This document shows positions 1 through 10,900 of a stretch of DNA of 64,000 nt, piece by piece (the first letter of the stretch is position 1; each line of letters begins with the position of its first letter). This stretch comes from Plecoglossus altivelis (lineage: Eukaryota > Chordata > Actinopteri > Osmeriformes > Plecoglossidae). The notes beneath the pieces are model-generated. The model made no database searches and was not told the DNA's origin. It saw nothing but the letters and a program-made list of their open reading frames with translations. The DNA lies in assembly GCA_036571765.1 (NCBI GenBank), contig BROE01000003.1:13898143-13962142 (forward strand), read 5' to 3'. Both the position numbers and the translations under genes were made by a program.

Positions 1-185
1 TATTCATTTTAAAGTTGGTTGCTAACATTTGTAAACTGCAAAGAAGTGTTTCCGTATAACACTGCGGGTGCACTCAGCTCTTTTCTTCGAGATCTCACTA
101 GATGGAGGTGGACATCAGTTGCTTAAAAAACCCAAAACAGCAAGTTTTTACTGCTTCGTTACTGATGGTCAGATAACTGGCGCAC

Positions 186-394
186 CTCTCGGCTGATGTC
201 CAAGTCATAATCAAGAGGGTCCAGATCCACCTCTCTCATGGGCTTGGCTATGACGGTCAGCCACTCGTCTGACTGGAGCTTCTCCCTTTCCTTTGGGACA
301 CCACTCCCCTCGTCACTCTGGCCCTCAGCCCGCTGTCTCTCCTCCAGAGGAGACTTCGTCTTTTGCTGCTGTCGCTGTAAATCAAAGTGCTCCA
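186..394 (-). CDS. plekha7: plekha7 long-isoform exon (DYDLDISRE), continues outside window
   Basis: Encodes EHFDLQRQQQKTKSPLEER, a Glu/Ser-rich stretch, then DEWLTVIAKPMREVDLDP and LDYDLDISRE, ending at GAG|gtgcgc (186/185). DYDLDISRE followed by an intron is typical of the extended C-termini of PLEKHA5/7. The next exon would lie left of the window. The acceptor is probably gactcag at 396-395 (phase 1). A second candidate, tttacag before base 374, would drop EHFDLQ, which resembles human EQDFDLQ, so it is less likely. Coding identity is good; the right edge and upstream partner are uncertain. Confidence 0.72.
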
Positions 395-2345
395 CTGAGT
401 CTTACCTCCTCCAGGGGGAGACAAACACTTAATGTGGTGCCAACTACAGATTTTTAGATGTTGTTTGATGGCATAATGTGATTTACAACGTTTACCTGTA
501 AAGTGTTAACCGAGAACTGATTTTTTTCTGGTACTAAATAAGCATAAATATACTTACACCTGTATTAAAGAGAATCTTAAAAATACACAAAAAAGTTGTC
601 ACATACCATTTCTTGTCATTGGTTGACTTAAGAAAACAGAAATCCTTTTAAATGGTACATGTGTATTACATACAGTGAGTAGTGGATTGGATTTAAATGA
701 AACATCAAATATGAGGAGGAGAGACTGCGGTCATTGGAGAGTTATTTAACTCCAGAAATTCACATATTTTTATGTTTAATTCATTTTAGGGGACCAAATA
801 CGTGAGACTTCAGATCCTTCAAACGGGATCATGTATAAAGATGATTCATGGTTTGTAGATGCAAACCTTCAATTTAACACTAACAGTCTGTCCTTTAACC
901 TCATAGTCACTGTTTTATTTCCAATCGAATGCAACCCAGAACAGAGCTAAAACAAGAACAACTGTCATGATCCAAATACAGAAGGACTGCGTTGTAAGTG
1001 TGCTGTTTGCAAGACTTCCAGGCATCGAACCCATGCATGCATCATTCCAACTCCAACGTGTCACAGTCCTGTGTACCCGCATGCTTTAGGGAGAGGATGC
1101 AGCACATGCATTGTTGTATTCATTGGACAGAGGTAAACCCACACACCACAGGGGATAGACGATGCATGCATACATATTCATCAACCGGCCGCAAACTGGA
1201 AAAACACAGCCAGAAGGGATTGAGAAGTGTTTTATTCTGAGTGCAGATCTCTACATTAGAAAACAACATGTCTTGTGAAGGAGTAGTGCACGTCTCCTGG
1301 ATTTTACAGAATGGATTTATTGGCTGTCAGTTTCATCATGCACTCACTTGCCAAGCAGATTATACTGTCCCCCTCATCCCTAAATTGTCCTGTCATTCTT
1401 GCTGATCTGGAGGAAAAAAACTGGATGGGTGAAATCAACGATAACCCATCTTTCTCAGCTGGCTGGCTCTGTTCATACACATATCCAGTCCTCTCACATC
1501 CAGCTTAGATGGCGAAATAAGATACTTTCATATGCAAGAGTGACTATCTGTCTGACTGACAATGCAGCAGTGGTTAGCCACACTCAAACAGAAAGGACTT
1601 AATGTGGATAAATAAGGCTGTAATAATAATCATGTCATTTTAAAAATTCAGTAAAAACAATATGTAAACATTGAATTGACTAAGGTGTCAATCTAAAAGA
1701 CGCTATTCAAATGTTGTCATGATGAGACCCCCCACCCCCCACCCCCCTCCGTTCTAAAAATCTACTTTGAAATTTGTAACTAGCGGTAGTTGATGAAATA
1801 CATATTGCTGACAGTTACAATTGGAAACAAAGGGAAGGATGGGGAAAGGATAGAACTTGGAGGTCATCAAACAGTAGAGATCCCAGCAATCTGTGTTAGA
1901 TCGTTACAGTTAATACCAAGTCAGTTATTCATTTCATATAAAATGTCAGTGTCAATATGTGGCAATACTCCATCACCCAATCTTTGATTCTGTTGTGGCA
2001 AAGCATTCTTTCCAAAAAAAAACACTGTGATTGAAAAGGAAAGTGATTTTTTAAGTGAATTTGTGGTATGATAATGAAATCAAGGGAATGATCATCACCA
2101 AAAAAAGGCACTTTGATTTCACCCAAAGAAAAGGATTTGTGCCACATCATCACCACTACCTGTCATGTTAACTCATTTCATCAAAACAGTACAGATTCTA
2201 TGTTTAAACCCCCTTCTCTAGTATATATATATGTAGATCTATATGTGTATATATATATATATATATCAAATTTCTACAAAATATAAATTTACAAATGTAT
2301 ACTGAAAATATCCCTCAGTAAATAAATAAAATTGTACATTTAATG
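395..2345 (-). other. plekha7 long-isoform last visible intron
   Basis: No coding exon seen. It contains a C-rich tract at 1728-1750 (G-rich in the transcript) and an AT dinucleotide block at 2221-2266. Short ORFs here have no recognisable product. For the short isoform this is downstream flank. Confidence 0.5.
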
Positions 2346-2707
2346 TTTATTTCTTCTTCTGTGGTCATAGAGAGAGTGAAAGCAGACAGTGCCTGTTGCT
2401 TATCTCCCTCTGTCATTATAGATCTACATTCACAAGTGTGTCAGTGAGGCACCACTAGGTGGCACTAGCAACGGGGTAGACACCACCCTTGCATCTTTTA
2501 CTTTGGAGTTACATTCCATCTGTAATCAGATATTACCCACCACTATCCCTCAAAAATCTCTCTGGCCCAGCTAGCCACAGATAGTTCCACCCTTAGAAGA
2601 TTAGCCAAGGTTAACTTCTATTGATTACACATGAGAGTGAGGGGATGAAGAGAGCAGAGGTTGAATTAGCATTAGTCGTTTAGCATGTTAGCACCACCCA
2701 GTTAAAG
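2346..2707 (-). other. plekha7: 3' UTR and poly(A) signal of plekha7 short isoform
   Basis: After the stop of exon 24 the minus strand runs for about 360 bases without splice-like features to AATAAA at 2351-2346, in an AT-rich context. This is the first canonical polyadenylation hexamer downstream of the stop that I found, so it is the likely end of the short transcript. Cleavage would fall about 15-30 bases further left. Inferred from sequence only. Confidence 0.55.
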
Positions 2708-3031
2708 TTACAACGGCGGCTCGGGGTCGTAGCAGCTGCGGTAGTCCCTATGTCTGCTACTGTTGCGGGGAGGTGGGTGATGGTAACGTACTGGGCCCAG
2801 GTCGACTGAGGAGGAGGAGAGGGGAGCTGGCCGGGAGGAGGTGGCCGTGCTGGAGCAGCGGTCCCCGTGGCTGAGGTTCCTCTTCCGCTCGCGCACCAGC
2901 GCTCTCTGGTGCTGCTTCATGCGCTCCAGCTGCTCCTCGGCGCTCATGCGGCCCCGCGGCTGGCTGCCGCTAGCAGGCAGGGCCTGCTGGGAGTCAGGAC
3001 TCAGACGCTCCAAGGCACTCTTCGGCCTCTC
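2708..3031 (-). CDS. plekha7: plekha7 exon 24: short-isoform terminal exon with stop
   Basis: Acceptor taatccaccccag, then ERPKSALERL, RGRMSAEEQLERMKQHQ and ALVRERKRNLSHGDR, ending at TAA (2708-2710). The human canonical PLEKHA7 also ends soon after MSAEEQLERMKRHQKALVRERKR, so this is probably the short-isoform end. The conserved DLGP is followed by an internal donor-like GTACGT, and another GT (GTTACC) lies four bases on. Either could serve the longer isoform that uses the exon near 186-394; the exact join is not resolved. Confidence 0.9.
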   Translation of the reverse strand, partial: ERPKSALERLSPDSQQALPASGSQPRGRMSAEEQLERMKQHQRALVRERKRNLSHGDRCSSTATSSRPAPLSSSSVDLGPVRYHHPPPRNSSRHRDYRSCYDPEPPL

Positions 3032-6000
3032 CTGGGGTGGATTAAGGGACGAGATGAAAAAGAAAAACAGTTGAAGAAGATGAAGGGAAGAGAGAGAGAG
3101 AGAGAGATAGATGGAACAATCAAGAAAAGGGGGAAAGTAAAAAGCAGAGATGATTACTTTCTTCGTGGGGCTCGATACAATTCAAACAGAGCAGCAGTGG
3201 GGTATTACAGATACAGAGAGCCTAATGCATCAGTACAGTGCATCCTTTGTAACCGTGGTGTTGGTTTGGTGTTTGAGTTTGTCTGCGCTACCCCATGACT
3301 CACCCTCCCAAGGGAGCCCGGGGCTCCTCTCCTCAGGGTCACGTAGGAGGACACGTTACTGGACTGATTCAGCCTGGACGAGGAGCTAGACAGACCTGAG
3401 AGAGACGCATCCATCATCAGTTAGGGACGTAATATAAAACGGAACAATACAGCCCCTCTTTTCCCACCATTCAATGAACACCAACACAGATGATCTCCTG
3501 AATGACTTCCCTTCAAAACACACTAGGAAAAAGGTTTTGTTGGTATTAAGATAGAGGTGATTTTTAAGGCTGAAGCAAGCATAGTAAAGTGTTAAGGTAG
3601 GCTACCTCTGTTAGGGAGGGTGTGGTGATCACCCTCAAAACCTGTGCCAGTATGAGCCATCCCTGGCAGTTCTGGTTCACTCAGGTACGACCGCAACTCA
3701 GCCTGGAAAAGCCAACAGTTTCAGTATAGTTAGTTAGTGGTCTGATGACGAAGCAGTTCTAAGATACTTGTGGTTAAATGGATCTCATCAGACAAATGAA
3801 CTAGAAGATGACCAGCTGACTGTATTTTCTATTGGGTGCCGTCACCCTAGTGACCTGACCTTACAGTCTCCGTTTGTGACTTGGCCGCTCTCCCTGTCTC
3901 TCTTCCTCTCGTCCGACTGACGCTTGAGCCCTCGTACTGACATGTGTCTGATAACCGACGCCTCTTTTGGGAGGGGCGGCACCACAGGGGGTGCGTCCTC
4001 ATAGTCGTAGAGCTGGGGCAGCGGCGGTCTAGGCGGAGCCTCATCCTCAGCCTTTAAAAGTCAAACCCGTACAGAAGGTCAATGTTTGGAACACTGAACA
4101 CATCACTCTGCAAACACTCAAATCATGCACTCAATTTGATGTAGGAGTTATTCAAAAAGAGTCACAGAAAGGTCTTGAAAAACGAGTTTATCAACCATCT
4201 CCATGCCTTAAAGAGCTAATTTTAAGGGTCACTCACCCAATTTGGCACGGTTTTGTGAGGCAGTGTTTGTGATGCGGGGCTTGGCTGGGAGCTGCGAGGG
4301 GGGGGCTGAATCTCCTCCACTGGGAGCGTGACGCTCTGGGAAGGGATCGCAGAGTCCGACACGGAAGGCACGACTTTCCTCTCTACAAACAAACACAAGT
4401 GGATGAGCACAGGACAGACTGTGACCACATATAACACACACACGCAAACAGGTGACCCACCAGGGTTCTGTACGGAGTCGATGGTGACCTTGTAGTTGGC
4501 TTTGCTTGAGCTCAGTCCTGCCATCACATCCTCAATCCTCCACAACTCTCGCTTAATTTCTGCTTTCTCCTGCTGGAGGCCAGGAACACAGCCTTTTACA
4601 CACCAACACACTCATGTGCAGACGGAAGAACTGTTTGGGGAAAATATTGACTTTGCCCATCGACTTGTCACACACATGGATTCATCGTACCGATCCAAAA
4701 ATCGACAGCAGCACTGATCTGTTCACGTGTCACTTCGCATGCAGTATTATTTCTTACCTGCGGGGTGGCACTGTGGTTCATTTGGGCATGCAGAGCGATC
4801 CTTAGCTGTTCCACAGAGCTCTCTATCCTGCTGTACTCATCCCAAGCCTTTTCCATCTCCTACACACACATAGCGTGGCAGCATGACACAAACGCACATT
4901 CTCTAGTACACTCATTCACTCATTCAACCACTGATGCCTACTGCACAAACTTGCAAACACTCAATCATATTCCCCTTCTCTCCAGCTCGTGCACACACAC
5001 GGATGCACGCGCACACACACACACATGCGTACACATACGCTCATGCACACTGACCGTAGAGGCTCCTGAGATCTCGGCCCTGATGTGCACCACATCCTCC
5101 TGCAGGAGCCTCTGCTGGAAGGCGATCTTCTCAGCGTGGGCTGGCTGGTCCTGGTACAGCTCCATCTGCTGGTGGGAAACATCCAGGACACGCTCCAGCT
5201 TGTCCTGGATAAGCCCCAAGCCACAGGTCAAAAGGTCAACACTGATGTTGAAGTTAAGTTTACCCTTAGCTGTCAATTCCAAGTCCTTCGCCATGTATAT
5301 TTTGCATGTTGAAATGGAATTAAGAATGATCTGTACCTTAAGAATATGTCAAATCTTCAGAATTGTGGACATATTGATGGGAATCCAGTTTACCTTATCA
5401 TCCTTCAGCGAACTGATTGTTGTTTCCAGTGCCTTGAGAATCTTGTCCTGCTCACATAAACGACTCAGTTTCACCTGCAGAGGGAGGTAGAGGGGTTTTA
5501 CACAGACAGTCATGGTGTGTCTGTGTGTGCGCAGTGTGTCCCTGGCCTCTTGTGTCTCATTAGCTGACAATTATGCAAAGTAAATTCATCATGCAAAACG
5601 AATACATCCCCCACGCCTCCTTTTGTCAAAGTGTCCTGGAACCTCTAAGCCCAGTTAATTAATCCTTGATTAAAAAACAGCAGACATCATGGCAAAGGTT
5701 GTATCAATTCATCATCATCTCTATTTTGCAACAACAGAAAAAACGGTAATTTCAAGAATGCTAATTATAATGTCATTACCAGCTAAAGGGCTTGATGTCA
5801 ACCCCTATCGTATTACAGATGATAAAATGGGCTTGATCAGATCCCAGAAAACTTCAAATCATAAACTGGAGAAGTTGGCTCCTTCTTAAAGCATTTAATA
5901 CTTTAGAGTTCCATTTAATATTCTCTTGGATTAATTATTCAGCTGTGGTTGTGTCTCAGCGGTAATATTGTTGTTTGAGCTCATCAAACATTTATTGAAA

Positions 6001-7939
6001 ACTGGGAAAAAAAACACTAGCACTCTCATGAATTGTTTACATGTGACAGTGCTGCTTCTGTGTATTACAAAATAATTCAGTTATTCACATGACTTTCATA
6101 CTTTATGAATCAAAAGGAACAATTCACATTACAAACAATTTTGATGCCTATATAATATATATTTTATAGAGAACAATCTCAACGGGGCTGTTGCCATGGA
6201 ACAGACACAAATACAATTTGAAGGAATTAAATGTACGCTCACGGATTTCCCTTTGTGTATATATATATATATTTGGGACAAAATTATTTCAGTAAAAATC
6301 CCTGTAGCTCACAGGACCTTAGACTCTTACAACATTTTTGTTCACCGTGTATTGGTACATCATATGCATTCTTAGCACACCCTTTACTGAAGATGACCAA
6401 AGACACAGAAAAGTTGCAAATCGGAAAGCCAAATACAAACTAATTTCTTTGAATACTTACATCCACGTCACTTTCTGCAACCTTGACTGGTTTTCCTGTC
6501 TCTTTTAAGGTTTGACTTCCAACAACCTTGAGAATAAAGACAATATAAATATAGATGAACTGTATTTGTGCATGCAAATTGACTCCAAAGGACTGCTCTT
6601 CTATATCACATTACAAGAGCAACAATAACATTTATCATACTGTACTAAATGCATGAGTCCATGAGAGTGACCACTGCATCAAAAGTAAAAAGCTCTCAAT
6701 GAATCTGACACATGGTAAAGAAGCCCTTAATCATTCAGCAGCAACACAAATTAACTGCTCATCTGACAAATAAATGAATACATGTACAAGATGACTGCTC
6801 CTTCCAATAGTCCCAGTAGAGGATAAAAAGTTGGTTTTGTAAAATATATTTTAGTTTGAGAATTGAAGATGGTATGTTTCACCAAATACATCCAGGTATG
6901 TGGAGTACCAGGGGTATATCAAGGAGGCTAACATGATGGTGCAAGCAGCTAGCTTTTCAACCACCGGACCACAGTCACAGGCAGCACATGCACTGCTGAG
7001 CCAACCCATGCCCAACACTAAATGACATCACCAGAGGACACGAAAATGACATCACAAAGGATCGCAGGGACAGAAGATCGCAGTGCCAAGCCCCCTAACC
7101 CCTCCCCAGATGTTATCGGGTCACACACATGTATGCATACACACGCACAGAGTACACATACATAGGTTTGCGCCGTGTGAACGGTGCTTACGTTCCATAG
7201 AGGCCTGAGAGGCCCAGCAGTGCAGTGCAGTAGTAAACTGTGAACCATGAGAACCAAAGGTTCTAAAGCTCTGATCTGTGTCAGACGGAGACAGAGAGCC
7301 AAGGGTCACAAAATCGCCGCCGTTATAACCATACCATGATTGCAAATTCTGTATTTGCATTCTCGTTTATCGTAGACACATACACATGACGCGTAGTCAT
7401 TTCTCATACAAAAACCTTCTCTTGCAAACAAGTTAGTTTTCAGTGAGTAGACAGGTGAGTGTGTTAGTGTAGTCTTTCAGGCAAGGCATGGTACCTTGGT
7501 CTAAAAGGAAACTTGAGTGTTGACAGAGGACTACAGAGAGGGAGAGGAATGAAGAAACAAGATATAGTCGGTTCCCACCTTCAGGTCCAGATATTCCAGA
7601 TCTTTCTTCAGTTGCATGTATGTATCATCAGCCTTCAGAGGATTGGAAAAGTAAATTAATGTAGAGTACTGGATTCTTATGGTCAATCTGTTGATAATTT
7701 ACCATTTCGTATCAGTATTATATGATTTCTGTGGTATATTTTTTAATAACAAATAATTGAGCATGATTCAAGACTTAATTATTCAGATTGTATAATGTAT
7801 AGAGAGATACGATTTCTAAGTGACTGTATGTAGGAGTAATGAATGTCAGGTGGGATGAAACTGATATGTTTGTTAGAAGTCACAAAAGTATAGGATAACA
7901 ATATAAGCAACTGTCAAATGCCTCTTACATAAAGTATTC

Positions 7940-7982
<43 letters not shown>

Positions 7983-10900
7983 ACACTGCAGTCAACAATT
8001 TCAAAATTCAGATATTAATATACTATGAATACCCTCCACTTTCTAAAAGACACTTAAGCAGATGCATACAAAGAAAATTACAAGCAGCATATCCCAAGGT
8101 TAAAAGACAAAACATAGCTCTACTTTAAAGCCCATTTCTATTACACTAGGCCAAACAAACTTTTTTAAAGCCCAAAAATGAAGGAGAGACACCAAAGCCA
8201 ATTGTCAAATGTAACAACAGATAAATATGTCCATAGCATTACCAAGCAGTCAGTCCACGCATGAAATGGTGTCATGAATGAATAGTCCAACCACATGCTA
8301 ATGAACACAGCAGCTAGAACGACATGCTAGCATAGCGTATCTCACACAGTCTAGCCAAGGTACAACCACATTTATTTGCTGCCATGGTCTACGGATGGGG
8401 GAACAAATGGGCTTTGGTTAGGTTAGCTAGGCTAACTCTAATGCTAACATTCAGTAGCCATGCCTGGGGGCTAGCTCACACAACGTCACAAGCTAGCTTA
8501 CACGGCTAGCAGGCGGACAGGCAGCTATGCTAACTGGACGGCCCCCACCTGGGAGTAGCAGGGGCCTGAGGGGCTCACGTAGTACCCCAGTGAGGGGCCA
8601 CTGTTGACGAGGGGTCTGGTGAGGCTGTTGGTGAGGAAGTGAGGGGCTGTGGGGCCACTGAGCTGCTGGAGTTGGGTCAGTGTGTGGAGGCGCGCGTTAG
8701 CCATCTTAGTCTGGTGCCTCCGGAGCTGAATGAGGAGGAGGGTGAGCTCCTCAGGCTGTTTCCCACATACATTAATAGATAGATTGCAGTTCAAGGGTCA
8801 ATCCGGTCTAAAGAAACTAATGGTTTTGAAAATAAATCTGTTTTTGCTGTTTGTTGACTTTCACAAGTTCACTTCAAATAACGCACTTCAACGATTGAAT
8901 AATGAAACTGCAGTGGCCCCAAGTACAAGGAGTATCTTTTGTATACGCTCTTAGTAAGAGAAAAGAAAGGATTATCAAGATAATCATAGTAGGATTTCTA
9001 GGATGTATAGGAAGATTTACTCAAAGATTCCAAAACTACTCTCTATTATTTATTATGTGCCATTAGTGATATGATCTGTTGAAAACAAGTTGAAATTGAG
9101 TTGAACCACTGAACAAGTTGCTAACTGTAAAACTTCGGAATGATTAAAGGCTTACCGTTTTCCCGTGAAGGCTGGGTGCACTGACTGTGTGCGTGATGTA
9201 GCCTGAAGACGGCATAGACCGTCTCTCTATGGTTGAAGCCTGAATAGATTACACACAAAATACACTGACACACAGCACTTAATAGCCTCTTCAGGTATGT
9301 TATAAACACAAAAATGTATTCTTTTGCAGATAGACAGTCAATGTATTTTAATGCTGAGGTCTGAATTGAGTAAGTGATATGCAAATGCTATAGCAATAGT
9401 TTACCTAACATTGTACTAGCTCCTTTCAGCAAGGATAGAATCGCATGATCAATTGAGGATGACAACAGAATAATTTAACTCAGGCACTGGTCCTATTTGT
9501 CTCCTACAGTCAGTACTGATGTCCTTGGTTTGTGCTTCTGACATGTGGACTTTTAGGAACAAACTTTTGGTTCTCTGAGCTTTAAAAGCACCAATTTTAC
9601 AAAAATAGGCACAATTTCATAACTCACTGTTTGTGAATTGAAGCTCAAAAGCTCGAAAACTCTGATGAAAAGAGATCAAAGGGATTGCACTGCAGTCTTC
9701 TATTTTCTTTGATGAGGTTTGATAAAGTTGGTAGATAATAATTCTCATAAAACATTAACTTGTTTTTGCAAGTTTAATGTAATTTAAAAAAAGTTATACT
9801 GTGTATTCATTTCTACAGACACCATTTGCTACTGTGTCTTACTGTGTCCTCTTACCTTAAGCAACTGAGACTTGGTCCGCCTTGGGGAACCGGCCACGGG
9901 CATGTCCAGTGCCGATCTCTCCCCCTGGGGCCTGACCGTCACTCGATCTGCAGGCATGTGTGGTTTGCGAGGGGGAGACAGGGTCCGGCCGTAGCCTGGC
10001 GGGGGCCCTGGTGGAGGGATGTCGGAGGGCGACGGAGGTACAGAGATGCAACGGGGGACCTCTGACGAGGGTCGAGGGGCTGAGGGGGGCACAGTGGAGG
10101 GGGGCCTTGGGCCAAACGGGTAGTCCGGGGCAGGTGTGTACAGAGGGGCAGTTGGACTGCCATGGCGGAACTGATGACGCTGCTGCCATTCGTAGAGCTG
10201 CCAAACGGTGGTGCCCCCCGGGCCAATTCCCTCCCTGGACAGGGTGCCCGTCTGGGGATCTGGTGTGATGCGGAAGTGGCTGAGGCGGTCCTGGGCGTAC
10301 TTGTACTCACCGTGGCGAGCGGCAGACGGGGGGCTGTGGCGGGGAGTTTTTGGCAAGGACTGGTAGGTCTCCACCCTGCTGAACTTGGGCTGAGTTGGGG
10401 GAGTTCGACGAGGGAGGGAGCCTTCTCGTGAGATGGGGCTATGAGGACCAGACAGAAGGTAAGGAATTAGATCTACCCTTGTGTATATTTCAATGAGACA
10501 CTGTCAAAATATTTAGTTCTGAAACCCCATGTTCTAGCAATCAGAAAACACCAGAGGGAACTATCTGCTATGGTAGTGCACACACCAATAAATATCTTAC
10601 ATAAATACAGTGAGCACTACTACCAATAATATGCTATAAAGGATAATATTTTGTGTGATTATGATTTTTAAAAAGCGTTAAAAATGAAGCCAGGTGATTG
10701 TGTATGTGTGCGTTAGTTTGTGTTTCAGAAAGCTTGGTCTTGTTGAAGCAGTGACCTACACTTTGTGCTCGCTTTTCTGCACCTGGACCCAGTTCTCCAC
10801 CTGCTCCAAAGCGCTCCTCCTTTGCACCTGCCTTTGGCTGTCCATAGGTGGCAGCGTGGCCCTCTGGTATGTCCCCGCCCCTATTCCATTAGGCTCTGGC

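Larger units (their letters stand above)
5475..8548 (-). other. plekha7 introns around exons 14-15
   Basis: Three introns (5475-6460, 6527-7578, 7633-8548) separated by exons 15 and 14. Holds an AC repeat of 20 units at 7941-7980 and otherwise unremarkable AT-rich sequence. An ORF at 7192-7360 with splice-like ends was examined and rejected. Confidence 0.6.

Noticed and set aside
374..420. An apparent tiny intron (about 31 bases) between GGAGGAG|gtaaga and tttacag
   Set aside because: Too short for a spliceosomal intron. The better reading is that the exon begins at about 394 after gactcag.
7192..7360. Minus-strand ORF in intron 14 with acceptor-like atacag and donor-like gtaagc
   Set aside because: The implied exon is 157 bases and would shift the frame between two phase-0 exons, and its peptide matches nothing I know in the family.
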